Source: Actinomadura oligospora ATCC 43269
GTDB lineage: Bacteria > Actinomycetota > Actinomycetes > Streptosporangiales > Streptosporangiaceae
DNA: 64,000 nucleotides
Direction of reading: 5' to 3'
Assembly (NCBI RefSeq): GCF_000518265.1
Contig: NZ_JADG01000011.1
Location: forward strand, 124,001-188,000
Part shown: positions 33,391 through 41,762 of the stretch, in pieces
Layout of the letters: each line of letters opens with the position of its first letter
How positions within the stretch are numbered: position 1 is the stretch's first letter
Position numbers and translations under genes: made by a program
The notes under the pieces: generated by a model
Databases searched by the model: none
Seen by the model: the letters and a program-made list of their open reading frames with translations, nothing else
Told to the model about the DNA's origin: nothing

Positions 33391-35019
33391 GTGCCGACCC
33401 ACGAGGTGTTCAACCAGGTCCCCCCGATGATCGGGCACGACGTCGCGGACGACCCCGCGCTGCTCGACGGCCTCGCCCGCGAGGACGCCGCGTGGGCCCT
33501 CCCCGAGGTGCACGAGCTCGGCGTCCTGGGCGGCACCGAGCGGGCCCAGGAGTGGGGACGGCTCGCCAACGAGAACCCGCCCGTCCTGCGGACCCATGAT
33601 CGTTACGGCCACCGCGTGGACGAGGTCGAGTACCACCCGTCCTGGCACGAGCTGATGAACGTCGCCGTGACGCACGGCCTGCACGGCGCGCCCTGGGCGG
33701 ACGACCGTCCCGGCGCGCACGTCGCCCGCGCCGCCAAGTTCTACGTGTGGCGGGTGGACGCCGGGCACGGCTGCCCCATCTCGATGACCTACGCGTCCGT
33801 CCCGGCGCTGCGCCAGACCCCCGAGCTCGCCGCGCAGTACGAGCCGCTGCTCGCCAAGCCCGAGTACGACCACGGCCTGCGCGCCCCGCTCACCAAGAAC
33901 GCCCTGCTCGCGGGCATGTCCATGACCGAGAAGCAGGGCGGCTCGGACGTCCGCGCCAACACCACCCGCGCCACCCTCCAGCCGGACGGCACGTACACCC
34001 TCGTCGGCCACAAGTGGTTCACCAGCGCCCCGATGTGCGACCTGTTCCTGACGCTCGCGCAGACCGAGGCGGGCGTGACCTGCTTCCTCGTCCCCCGCGT
34101 CCTGCCGGACGGCACCCTCAACCCCCTGCGCCTGATGCGGCTGAAGGACAAGCTCGGCAACAAGTCCAACGCCTCGTCCGAGATCGAGTACGAGAACGCC
34201 GTCGCCCACCGCGTCGGCGAGGAGGGACGCGGCGTCCGGACCATCATCGAGATGGTCAACATGACCCGCCTGGACTGCGTCATCGGCGCCGCGTCCGGGA
34301 TGCGCGCGGGCGTCACCATGGCCGCCCACCACGCCGCGCACCGCAGGTCCTTCGGGAAGTACCTCGCCGAGCACGCCCTGATGCGCAACGTCCTCGCCGA
34401 CCTCTCGCTGGAGTCGGAGGCCGCGACCGTCCTGATGACGCGCCTGGCGGGGGCCACCGACCGCTCCGTCCGCGGCGACGCGTCCGAGACCGCCTTCAAG
34501 CGCCTCGCCCTGGCCGTCAGCAAGTACTGGGTCTGCAAGCGCTGGCCGTCCCACGCCGCCGAGTCCCTCGAGTGCCTCGGCGGCAACGGCTACGTCGAGG
34601 ACTCCGGCATGCCCCGCCTCTTCCGCGAGAGCCCCCTCAACTCCATCTGGGAGGGCTCAGGGAACGTCGCCAGCCTGGATGTCCTTCGTGCCATGGTAAA
34701 AGAACCCGAGACGGTCGGCGCGTTCTTCGACGAAGTCGACCTCGCCGCAGGCGCCGACCCCCGCTTGGACGAGGCGATTCGCAAGGCCAAGGACTCTCTC
34801 ACCGACGTCGCGACGATCGAGCTTCGCGCCCGCCGCGTCACCGAGCAGCTCGCCCTGATCCTCCAGGGATCCCTCCTGGTCAGGCACGGCCACCCCGCCG
34901 TCGCCGACGCCTTCTGCGCCTCCCGCCTCACCGGCGACCACGGCCTCGCCTTCGGCACCCTCCCCGCCGGCCTCGACCTCACCCCCCTCATCGACCGCGC
35001 CACCCCAAAGATCGCCTAG
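33391..35019 (+). CDS. aidB: AidB-like acyl-CoA dehydrogenase, chimeric with an element-borne 3' end
   Basis: A 542-residue flavoprotein of the AidB branch of acyl-CoA dehydrogenases (long N-terminal domain, MSMTEKQGGSDVRANTTRAT, GHKWFTSAPMCDLFLTLAQT, LECLGGNGYVEDSGMPRLFR). E. coli AidB is induced by alkylation damage and binds DNA. The start is GTG 33391 with GCGAGGAG upstream. Codons up to 34671 belong to the host. The last 115 codons (from SLDVLRAMVKEPETV) are supplied by the integrative element and are about 80% identical by eye to the original 3' end now at 59914-60261. The reading frame is uninterrupted, so the protein should be functional. Confidence 0.92.
   Translation: MPTHEVFNQVPPMIGHDVADDPALLDGLAREDAAWALPEVHELGVLGGTERAQEWGRLANENPPVLRTHDRYGHRVDEVEYHPSWHELMNVAVTHGLHGAPWADDRPGAHVARAAKFYVWRVDAGHGCPISMTYASVPALRQTPELAAQYEPLLAKPEYDHGLRAPLTKNALLAGMSMTEKQGGSDVRANTTRATLQPDGTYTLVGHKWFTSAPMCDLFLTLAQTEAGVTCFLVPRVLPDGTLNPLRLMRLKDKLGNKSNASSEIEYENAVAHRVGEEGRGVRTIIEMVNMTRLDCVIGAASGMRAGVTMAAHHAAHRRSFGKYLAEHALMRNVLADLSLESEAATVLMTRLAGATDRSVRGDASETAFKRLALAVSKYWVCKRWPSHAAESLECLGGNGYVEDSGMPRLFRESPLNSIWEGSGNVASLDVLRAMVKEPETVGAFFDEVDLAAGADPRLDEAIRKAKDSLTDVATIELRARRVTEQLALILQGSLLVRHGHPAVADAFCASRLTGDHGLAFGTLPAGLDLTPLIDRATPKIA
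34648..34671 (+). repeat. attL core, 24-bp direct repeat with 59890-59913
   Basis: The 24 bases starting TGGGAGGGCTCAGG are identical at both ends of the element. They encode part of the conserved acyl-CoA dehydrogenase motif WEGSGNVA. Joining 34671 to 59914 restores an uninterrupted aidB frame, which shows this to be the crossover region. Confidence 0.9.
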
Positions 35020-35034
35020 CCCCCCCTCACCAAC

Positions 35035-35071
35035 GCGTCCCGGCGGCCCCTGAAGGCGTCCGCCGGGACGC
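35035..35071 (+). terminator. Terminator of the chimeric aidB
   Basis: GCGTCCCGGCGG (35035-35046) and CCGCCGGGACGC (35060-35071) form a perfect 12-bp stem. A closely similar stem follows the stranded original 3' end (60276-60310), so the element captured the aidB tail together with its terminator. Confidence 0.75.
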
Positions 35072-35110
35072 ACACGTCCCCTCGGCTCCCCCACCACCCA
35101 AAGATCATCC

Positions 35111-35131
35111 GCTAGCAATCTCGCTAGCAGA
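35111..35131 (+). repeat. Left arm-type site pair
   Basis: Two GCTAGCA units at 35111 and 35123, spaced 12 bases apart (GCTAGCAATCTC then GCTAGCAGA). The same pair with the same spacing occurs at 59765-59785 next to the integrase gene. Confidence 0.65.
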
Positions 35132-35132
35132 G

Positions 35133-35596
35133 GGTCCAGCCCAGCAAGGGCTGCATTCTGTTGGAGTGGCTTGCCGCCAAGTACTGCATCACTCGATCGA
35201 GGCTCGCTCAGTGGCCTGCGCCAGCGGTCACTCCTGACAAGAGCTGGACTCTGCTCCGACGGAACCACGGCACCAAGGCCGCCCTTCGCGCGCAACAGCC
35301 GAAACTTCAGGCCTCAATTCGACCGGCTGCATCTCCCGTACTCGTTTTTTTCGGGGGATGACATCCCTTTTCTGCGGAGTGGTGTCGGTCCGGCTACCGC
35401 CAGACAAGACGGCGCAGGTAGACCTTCTCCACGCCGGGAGCCCCGATTTGGATCGTGTAGCACTCGTCTTGGGGGATGGCAGGGTCAGCAGCTATCGAAG
35501 GTTGAGCTTCGTCACAGCGACACGGACGAGAGGGCGCAGTGATCGGAAGACCACATTCCTGATCCAGAAGCCGATCCAGGACCGTCTGATGGTCCA
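35133..35596. other. Left-end spacer of the element, no convincing gene
   Basis: No frame here has both a start signal and protein-like composition. A frame from 35358 (MTSLFCGVVSVRLPPDKTAQ, then VDLLHAGSPDLDRVALVLGD) could be the beginning of a gene cut off by the transposase remnant at about 35600; I cannot support it further. A T-run lies at 35345-35351. Confidence 0.4.
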
Positions 35597-36012
35597 GCCG
35601 GGGTCCAACGCCAGTACACCGGCACCGCCGGGAAGATCACCAACTGTCAGATCGGGGTGTTCTGCTCCTATCTCAACCCTGGCAGGCAGCGGGTCCTCAT
35701 CGATCGGGAGCTGTATGTGCCGGCGTCCTGGCAGGCCGACACCGCCCGGCTGGCCGATGCCGGTGTCCCCGCCGAGGTCGGGTTCGCCACCAAGCCGGAA
35801 CTGGCGTGGAAGATGATCGAACGGGCCGCCGACGACCCGCTTCTGGTGTTCAGGTGGGTCACCGGCGATGAGGCCTACGGCGACAACACGATCCTGCGCG
35901 GCCGGTGCCAGAGCCGCGGCCTGAACTACGTGTTCGCGGTCTCCTGCGATCACCCGCTGCAGCTCGGCGGGGACCGGACCCGCGCCGACCGGGCGTTCGC
36001 CGCCCTGGAGGA
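35597..36012 (+). pseudogene. IS701-family transposase fragment
   Basis: An open frame without a proper start or end reads GVQRQYTGTAGKITNCQIGV, FCSYLNPGRQRVLIDRELYV, GVPAEVGFATKPELAWKMIE, VTGDEAYGDNTILRGRCQSR and LNYVFAVSCDHPL. These are the central DDE-domain blocks of IS701-type transposases, including the GDEAYG acidic residue. About 140 of the usual 400 residues remain. The right end is cut by an IS3-type fragment. Confidence 0.75.
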
Positions 36013-36071
36013 GACTCGACCAGATCCAGTACCTTGCGCCGGAACTCCGGCGGGTAGCCCCTGCGTGGCAT
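36013..36071 (-). pseudogene. IS3-family orfA start fragment
   Basis: On the minus strand ATG 36071 gives MPRRGYPPEFRRKVLDLVE, the opening of many IS3-family OrfA proteins, and then passes directly into the IS701 fragment. Only about 19 codons remain, so it is a relic of a second insertion and deletion. Confidence 0.65.
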
Positions 36072-36791
36072 GTCGACCTCTTCTCGTGGGGCCAAAGACA
36101 CACGAGTCAAGTAAAGCGACTCCACAGAAGGCGGGGAGAATCAGAGCCTCCAACCAAACCGGGGGCGGTTCAAACACCGCCGGATCTCCTGGAAGGCACT
36201 ACGCCGCCGCTAATGCGGCGGCGGCTGGTGGCCCGCCAGCGAGGACAGACAGCTGTTCGATCCCGCGAAGGTCAGCACCACGCGCTACCGCTACCGGGGC
36301 ACAGCCATCCCGTCCCCCTGGCCGACCACAGGATGAGGAGACGAACAGGATCAACGGGACTTGGGGAGCGCCCGGTTCTCTGAAAGGGGCACGCCGGGTG
36401 CGGGAAGCGGTCCGGGGAAAACGGTCTGGTCGACAAGACCGGCACCGCGCCCCAGGCTGACTTCACCTCGAAAGCGAGCGACACCGTCTCCACCAATCCC
36501 GCCACCAGCAGGAATACGCACTCACCGCTTGATTGACGCAGCCACTCAGTTCGAGCTACGCCCTTCCAAGATGGGGCGGTGGTTTCGGGTGACCCCCGAG
36601 TGGGGGTCATGACAGGAAAAGCTGGTGATCACAGAATTGGGGCGTTCGCTGCAGAGCCCGGTTCGCCCACTGGGGGGCGAGGAATTGACGGGTGGGCGTC
36701 GCGTTGTCTTCAAGGAAGTGGGGCTTCAGATGGGTGAACTCTCTCGGCGGCCAGGTCGGGGGCCGGGGTCGAACGGTGATGGGCGGCTTCG
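36072..36791. other. Non-coding stretch before the thiopeptide cluster, with three stem-loops
   Basis: No convincing gene. Structure seen: CGCCGCCGC/GCGGCGGCG with a TAAT loop (36202-36223); GCGCCCGG/CCGGGTGC with an 18-base loop (36368-36401), in a GGGGAAAA-containing block that looks like folded RNA; and TGACCCCC/GGGGGTCA (36590-36609), a possible terminator or operator. The ycaO promoter should lie between 36610 and 36791. Confidence 0.45.
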
Positions 36792-38117
36792 GTGAAGCTG
36801 CGCGGGCAGGTGCCCAAGGAAGGGCCCACCCGGGAGGTCTCCGCGTCCCGGACCCTCGAACGGGTCACGCCGCTCCTGCGGACCGTGGGGGTGAGCCGGG
36901 TCGCCGACATCACCTGGCTGGACCGGGTCGGCATCCCCGTCCACAACGCCATCGTGCCGCGCTCCCACGACCTGTTGTCGGTGTACAACGGGAAGGGGCG
37001 CACCCATGACGACGCACGGGTGTCAGCGATCATGGAGGCGGTGGAGCGGTTCGCCGCCTGGCAGCCCAGGACGCCGGACGTGGTCGCCTCCCACGCCGAG
37101 CTGGTGGCCGCGGGCCGCCCGGTGTTGGATCCCGCCGACCACAATCTCGCCCTCGGCCACGCCTACCGTCCCGATCTGCCGATCTCCTGGACGCTGGGTC
37201 ACGATCTGCTCGGCGACGAGCCGGTCCTCGTCCCGCTGTGCCTGGCCGGTTACTACATCCGTTTCCATGAGGCCCAGTGCTTCTCCATCAGCACCACCAA
37301 CGGCCTGGCCTCGGGCAACTCTGTCGAGGAGGCTGTCTGTCACGCGCTCTGCGAGGTCATCGAGCGTGACGCCCTGACCATGGCGGACCTGGTCAGCAAC
37401 CGGCTCGCGCACATGGTGCGCGACCGGCTGGGGGCGTCCGCCCCTGCGGGTGCCGTGGTCGCATTGGAGGACAGCAATCCGAGCGTCGCCCCGGAGAGCC
37501 TTCCGCGGTCGGCCCGGTGGTTCGCCGAACGGTTCGAGGAGGCGGGGCTCTCGGTGACCCTCAGGGACATCACCTCCTCGATCGGGATCCCGTCGTTCGC
37601 CGCCATGGTGGGCGAGGACATCGCTGAGACCTTCTCCCCGAGCCACTCCGGGTACGGCACACACCCGGACGCCGAGGTGGCGGTCGTCCGGGCGCTGACC
37701 GAGCTAGCGCAGAGCCGGGCGGTGGACATCCAGGGCATGCGGGAGGACATCAGCCTGCCCGGAGACGAGATCGGGAACTGGCGCCACCATGTGTCGCGCG
37801 CCGGGGACCTGGACCGGTCGGTGTGGCCCTGGCGGGAGTCCGCGGCGCCGTTGCGCTTCGACGAGGTGTCGAGCTTCCCCAGCGAGGACGTCATGGACGA
37901 CGTCGAGCTGATGCTCGGACGGCTGCGGGACAACGGGCTGGAGAGGGCGATCGTGGTGGATCGGACGCCGCCGGGGTTCCCGGTGCACGTGGTCCGGGTG
38001 ATCGTGCCGGGGCTCGAGTCCTGGTCGATCGACCAGAGCAGGCTGGGCGGCCGGGCCGGTGCCCGGTGGGAGGCCGCGTTGCGGCTGACGACCCGACGGG
38101 CGGGGGTCGGCCGATGA
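36792..38117 (+). CDS. YcaO protein, predicted thioamide-forming partner of TfuA
   Basis: A 441-residue stand-alone YcaO protein from GTG 36792. Typical blocks are VNNxI-like GIPVHNAIVPRSHDLLSVYN, RVSAIMEAVERFAAW (ATP-binding Glu residues), SGNSVEEAVCHALCEVIERD and, near the C-terminus, VVDRTPPGFPVHVVRVIVPG. It lacks the N-terminal leader-binding domain and C-terminal PxP tail of azoline-forming YcaOs. It overlaps tfuA by four bases (ATGA). YcaO-TfuA pairs convert backbone amides to thioamides in methyl-CoM reductase, thioviridamide-like peptides and some thiopeptides. The adjacent precursor is therefore the likely substrate. Confidence 0.88.
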   Translation: MKLRGQVPKEGPTREVSASRTLERVTPLLRTVGVSRVADITWLDRVGIPVHNAIVPRSHDLLSVYNGKGRTHDDARVSAIMEAVERFAAWQPRTPDVVASHAELVAAGRPVLDPADHNLALGHAYRPDLPISWTLGHDLLGDEPVLVPLCLAGYYIRFHEAQCFSISTTNGLASGNSVEEAVCHALCEVIERDALTMADLVSNRLAHMVRDRLGASAPAGAVVALEDSNPSVAPESLPRSARWFAERFEEAGLSVTLRDITSSIGIPSFAAMVGEDIAETFSPSHSGYGTHPDAEVAVVRALTELAQSRAVDIQGMREDISLPGDEIGNWRHHVSRAGDLDRSVWPWRESAAPLRFDEVSSFPSEDVMDDVELMLGRLRDNGLERAIVVDRTPPGFPVHVVRVIVPGLESWSIDQSRLGGRAGARWEAALRLTTRRAGVGR

Positions 38118-38773
38118 CCCGTGCCGTCGTCTTCGCCGGGCCCAGCATCGACGCCGCCACGATCGCCGGGCTGGCGCCGGTGGAGGTGCGGCCCCCGGTC
38201 AAACGCGGGGACATCGACCTCCTGCTCGCCGAGCCGGAGCCCGTCACCCATATCGGCATTATCGACGGCCAGTTCCTCCAGGGGCTGATGATCTCGCCCA
38301 AGGAGGTGCTGCGCGCCCTGGACCGGCACGCGGAGCCGGTGCGGGTGTTCGGCTCGTCCAGCATGGGGGCGCTGCGCGCCGCCGAGCTGGTCACGGAGGG
38401 CATGGTCGGGGTCGGACAGGTCTTCGAGATGTACCGGTCGGGCGCGGTCGACGCCGATGACGAGGTCGCCATCACCTTCGACCCGGGATCGTTGCGTGCC
38501 CTGTGCGAGCCGATGGTCAACATCCGTGTCGCGATCGCCGCGGCGGTGGCGGGCGGGGTGGTCTCGCCCGGCGGCGGCGAGGCCGTGCTGTCGGCGGCCA
38601 AGGGGCAGTACTTCCCCGACCGCACCTATGACCTGATCCTGCGGCTTCCGGAGGTGCGGGAGGCGGTCGGCGGCGCGGAGCTGGCGGCGCTGCGGGACTT
38701 CCTCGCCGCCGACGCCCCGGACGCCAAGCGGGAGGACGCAGTGGAGCTGCTGCGCCGGTTGGACCTCTCCTAG
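38114..38773 (+). CDS. tfuA: TfuA-like protein, thioamidation partner
   Basis: A 219-residue TfuA-domain protein: VFAGPSIDAATIAGLAPVEV, VRPPVKRGDIDLLLAEPEPV, IGIIDGQFLQGLMISPKEVL and VRVFGSSSMGALRAAELVTE are all family hallmarks. TfuA activates or recruits the sulfur source for YcaO-dependent thioamide formation. It is translationally coupled to ycaO and followed by a very strong terminator, so ycaO-tfuA is a self-contained two-gene unit facing the thiopeptide operon. Confidence 0.9.
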   Translation: MTRAVVFAGPSIDAATIAGLAPVEVRPPVKRGDIDLLLAEPEPVTHIGIIDGQFLQGLMISPKEVLRALDRHAEPVRVFGSSSMGALRAAELVTEGMVGVGQVFEMYRSGAVDADDEVAITFDPGSLRALCEPMVNIRVAIAAAVAGGVVSPGGGEAVLSAAKGQYFPDRTYDLILRLPEVREAVGGAELAALRDFLAADAPDAKREDAVELLRRLDLS

Positions 38774-38779
38774 TCTCCC

Positions 38780-38814
38780 GGCGGCCGCGGCGGACGCCGT
38801 CCGCCGCGGCCGCC
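38780..38814 (+). terminator. 16-bp perfect stem-loop after tfuA
   Basis: GGCGGCCGCGGCGGAC (38780-38795) and its exact complement (38799-38814) enclose a three-base loop. It separates ycaO-tfuA from the LuxR-type regulator gene. Confidence 0.85.
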
Positions 38815-38834
38815 GTCCATCGATCGGGAGCACA

Positions 38835-39488
38835 GTGTCTTCGAACACGCATGACGGTCCCCAGCAGGTGACGGTCGACGTCGTGAGCGGCACGCCGCTG
38901 CTCCGGCACGGTCTGGCCGAGCTGCTGGGCAAGACCCCGGGCCTGCTGGTGGTCGGCGGTCCGCCGCCCGGCGCGGCGCGGCACGCCACGATCCTGATCG
39001 CCGACGCCGGGGACGCCTGCCCCGACCCGCTGATCCGGCTCCTGCTCGACCGGTCGCCCGGCGTCCGGGTCGTCGTGCTGGCCGACGCGGACGACCACCT
39101 GTTCCTGTGGAAGGTGCTGGAGTCGGGCGCGCACGCCTGCCTGGCCAAGGACGTCCGGCTGGACGAGCTGGTGTCGGTGATCCGCGCGGTGCACCGGGAG
39201 GGCGACCGGTTCGTGCTGTCCGCGCCGGTCGGCACGCTGCGCAAGCTGCGGCCCGTGACGGATCCGGGGGCGTTGACCGAACGGGAGGCGGAGATCCTCC
39301 GGCTGGTGGCGGCCGGTATGAACAACCGGCACATCGCGGAACGGCTGTTCGTGGCGGAGGCCACCGTGAAGCGGCACCTCACCAACGCCTACACGAAGCT
39401 GGGGGTCACCTCGCGGGTCCAGGCCGTACAGAAGATGCGCGGGTCGGGCCTGGAGTTCAGCGGTCGAAGGCCCGACCGAGCCCGGTGA
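38835..39488 (+). CDS. LuxR/NarL-type orphan response regulator 1
   Basis: A 217-residue regulator from GTG 38835. The receiver-like N-terminal domain (VDVVSGTPLLRHGLAELLGK, ILIADAGDACPDPLIRLLLD, SGAHACLAKDVRLDELVSVI) has the Lys but an atypical phosphorylation pocket. The C-terminal LuxR helix-turn-helix is intact: LTEREAEILRLVAAGMNNRH, IAERLFVAEATVKRHLTNAY. No histidine kinase is nearby. It is the likely cluster-situated regulator. Its 3' end overlaps the convergent YdhR-like gene by 32 bases. Confidence 0.88.
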   Translation: MSSNTHDGPQQVTVDVVSGTPLLRHGLAELLGKTPGLLVVGGPPPGAARHATILIADAGDACPDPLIRLLLDRSPGVRVVVLADADDHLFLWKVLESGAHACLAKDVRLDELVSVIRAVHREGDRFVLSAPVGTLRKLRPVTDPGALTEREAEILRLVAAGMNNRHIAERLFVAEATVKRHLTNAYTKLGVTSRVQAVQKMRGSGLEFSGRRPDRAR

Positions 39489-39792
39489 ACCCGGCGGGGG
39501 CGCCGACGCCCTCCGAGACGGCCTCCAGGTCGAAGACCCCGACCGAGGTGGGCGGGTATCCGATCAGCTCGATGGCCTTGGTCACCTGCGCCGGACCGCC
39601 CATGTGCTCGAGGCCGTCCCAGAGGTACACCGCGCCCCAGATCTGCCGGTCGGGGTTGGCGAACCACATCTTCAGCCGCATCCCCGGCAGCCGGGAGTAG
39701 GCGTCCACCGCGTACCCGGTGAGGTATTCGCGCAGGTCCTCGACGGAGACGCGCGACTTGGCCAGGTCCCACAGGACGAACTGGAGGTGCAT
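39457..39792 (-). CDS. YdhR-like dimeric alpha/beta-barrel protein
   Basis: A 111-residue protein from ATG 39792 with GCGAGGAG upstream. MHLQFVLWDLAKSRVSVEDL, RLPGMRLKMWFANPDRQIWG and AVYLWDGLEHMGGPAQVTKA fit the ferredoxin-like YdhR/monooxygenase fold (putative mono-oxygenase). It is the last gene of the thiopeptide operon, 14 bases after the cyclodehydratase stop. Thiomuracin-type clusters do not normally have it, so it may be a tailoring or folding partner specific to this product. No cofactor-binding motif is evident, which is normal for this fold. Confidence 0.7.
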   Translation of the reverse strand: MHLQFVLWDLAKSRVSVEDLREYLTGYAVDAYSRLPGMRLKMWFANPDRQIWGAVYLWDGLEHMGGPAQVTKAIELIGYPPTSVGVFDLEAVSEGVGAPAGFTGLGRAFDR

Positions 39793-39806
39793 GCCGTACT
39801 CCTCGC

Positions 39807-41762
39807 TTAGGGGAAGGGGTGGGGGTCGGGGTTGACGTCGGCGGGCGTCAGGGGCCGGTCGCGGTGGCCGAGCCGGTGGGGCACCTCGTGCAGCCGGGGG
39901 ATCCCGTCCACCCGGCGCCGGTCGTGGCCGAAGGTCATCGGCAGCGTGCCGGGGATGATCACCTTGACGCAGGACAGGTCCCGTTCCCGCAGCTCGGGGG
40001 TGGTCTGGTCGACGACGATCACGTCCATGTCCTCGTCGAGGTAGCGGCGCAGCAGTTCGCGGAGGTCATCGCTGAGGTCGGGGTGGCGGAACCGTTCGGG
40101 TTGCGGCATTCCGGCGAAGTCCACGGTGCGCGGTGAGTCCACCAGGTAGCCGAGCCGGGGGAACGCCTCGGGCGTTCCGTAGAGCAGCGAGTGGTGCGCC
40201 ATCTCCGTCACCAGGGAGGGGTCGGTCACCATCCGGTGGGCGAGGTCGCGTTGCCCGGGGTAGCGGCGGATGAGGTCGGGCAGGATCGTCGCCAGTTCGC
40301 TCAGCGCGTTCTCCGCCGCGATCTCGGGGTCCAGATGGGATCCTCCGGCGCACGCCGCCTTCGGCAGCCCGGCGCGGTCCGCGGGGTCGACGGCCATCGC
40401 CCAGACGCAGGGGACGCCCTGTTCCGTCGTCATGTCGAAGGCCATGACGGTGTAGCCGGTCTCCGCCTGGATGGCCTCCGCGATGAGCGGGGCGATCCGG
40501 CGGCGGGAGGAGCGCAGGTCGATCCGCGGCACCGCCATGCGCGCGTACCACGTCATCAGGAACGCGTCGCGTTCGGCGATCTCCAGGATGCCGTGCAGGA
40601 TCGCCTCCTCCGGGCTCCCGCCGAGCGCGCAGCCGTTGGAGATCTCGTACACGAAGGGCGCGGGCCCGTCGGGGGAGCGGTGGATCCGGTAGTAGGCGTA
40701 CGACTCGGGGACCAGGATCGGTCCGCCGCGCCGGAACGAGTGCCCCCAGACCCAGCGATAGGGCTGGTGGGGGTCGAAGGGGCGGTAGGGGAAGCCCTCG
40801 GCCCGATGGCGGTCTGGCGGGTAGAGGCCCAGCTCGCGGGGGTCGACGGCCTGGTCGCGCAGTTCGGCGTAGCTGCCGTGCACGGTCGTGCGTCTGCCTC
40901 CCGGCTGCATTCCCCCGTGGCGTTCCAGCGCTTCCAGGATCGCCACCAGTTCGCTGGTCTGGTAGCTGCGGGTCCGCCCGTAGCCGCCTTCGGTCGCGCC
41001 GTCCCGCAGCCCCATCCAGGCCGCCGCGACCACCGAGCCCGCGTCGCTGTCCTTGGCCAGCAGCCTGATGAGCCCGCATTCGGGGTCCACGTAGGTGCTG
41101 GTCAGCGTGTCCTGGTAGGTGGCGATGTCCCGCGTCCGGTAGCGCTCGGGAGCGCTCTTGTCCCACGACCGGAGCGTTATCTCGGCGGCCTCCGCCGTGT
41201 CGTCGGGGAGGTCTCCGCAGACCGGGCAGACGGGGTCGGGCAGGAACGGGTGCCTGGTCACCTCCAGGGTCTTCAGATCGAGGGTGAGCAGGGCGTCGCG
41301 GGTCCGCGCCGTGGCCGGGTCCTTGTCCAGCCGGGCTGCCTCGTCGTCGACCAGCGTGGCGACGACGCCTGCGGCCAGTCCCGTGAGCAGGGCCGACGCC
41401 CGGCCGTGCAACGCCGGCTGGTGGTGGGCGACCAGGGAGTCATGGGCGCGGGAGTGGAGCCGGTTGACCCGCCGCCGCAGGTCGGCGCAGTCCACGCAGC
41501 CGGGTTCTCCGGCGCGTTCCACCGGGCCGATCACCACCCGGCCCAGTTCGGTGCGCACGGGCAACCAGGCCGTCCGGTGCGCGGTGCTCGCCGCCCGTGC
41601 CTCGGGGCGGAGGTCGGTGTCCCAGGCGTCGGTGGCGGTCACGATGACGGTGTGGGGGCCCGCCGTGGCGAGCAGGTCGTGCGCGGGCGTCCGGGTCGCG
41701 CCGTCGAGCCGGGCGATGGAGTCGGCGAGCGTTCCCTCCCCGACCAGTCGCACTTCAGCCAT
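39807..41762 (-). CDS. YcaO azoline cyclodehydratase (TbtG-like)
   Basis: A 651-residue protein. The N-terminal 200 residues are the E1-like/docking region with zinc cysteines CVDCADLRRRVN and CPVCGD. The YcaO domain follows: YVDPECGLIRLLAKDSDAGS, SYQTSELVAILEALERHGGM, EISNGCALGGSPEEAILHGI, LEIAERDAFLMTWYARMAVP, and the Pro-rich C-terminus NPDPHPFP expected of azoline-forming YcaOs. With the TbtF-like partner it would cyclise Cys (and perhaps Ser) residues of the precursor core to thiazolines. Its start overlaps the preceding gene by eight bases. Confidence 0.92.
   Translation of the reverse strand: MAEVRLVGEGTLADSIARLDGATRTPAHDLLATAGPHTVIVTATDAWDTDLRPEARAASTAHRTAWLPVRTELGRVVIGPVERAGEPGCVDCADLRRRVNRLHSRAHDSLVAHHQPALHGRASALLTGLAAGVVATLVDDEAARLDKDPATARTRDALLTLDLKTLEVTRHPFLPDPVCPVCGDLPDDTAEAAEITLRSWDKSAPERYRTRDIATYQDTLTSTYVDPECGLIRLLAKDSDAGSVVAAAWMGLRDGATEGGYGRTRSYQTSELVAILEALERHGGMQPGGRRTTVHGSYAELRDQAVDPRELGLYPPDRHRAEGFPYRPFDPHQPYRWVWGHSFRRGGPILVPESYAYYRIHRSPDGPAPFVYEISNGCALGGSPEEAILHGILEIAERDAFLMTWYARMAVPRIDLRSSRRRIAPLIAEAIQAETGYTVMAFDMTTEQGVPCVWAMAVDPADRAGLPKAACAGGSHLDPEIAAENALSELATILPDLIRRYPGQRDLAHRMVTDPSLVTEMAHHSLLYGTPEAFPRLGYLVDSPRTVDFAGMPQPERFRHPDLSDDLRELLRRYLDEDMDVIVVDQTTPELRERDLSCVKVIIPGTLPMTFGHDRRRVDGIPRLHEVPHRLGHRDRPLTPADVNPDPHPFP

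Noticed and set aside
34648..34671. A tRNA gene as the attachment site
   Set aside because: No tRNA cloverleaf is found at either end; the repeat lies within aidB codons.
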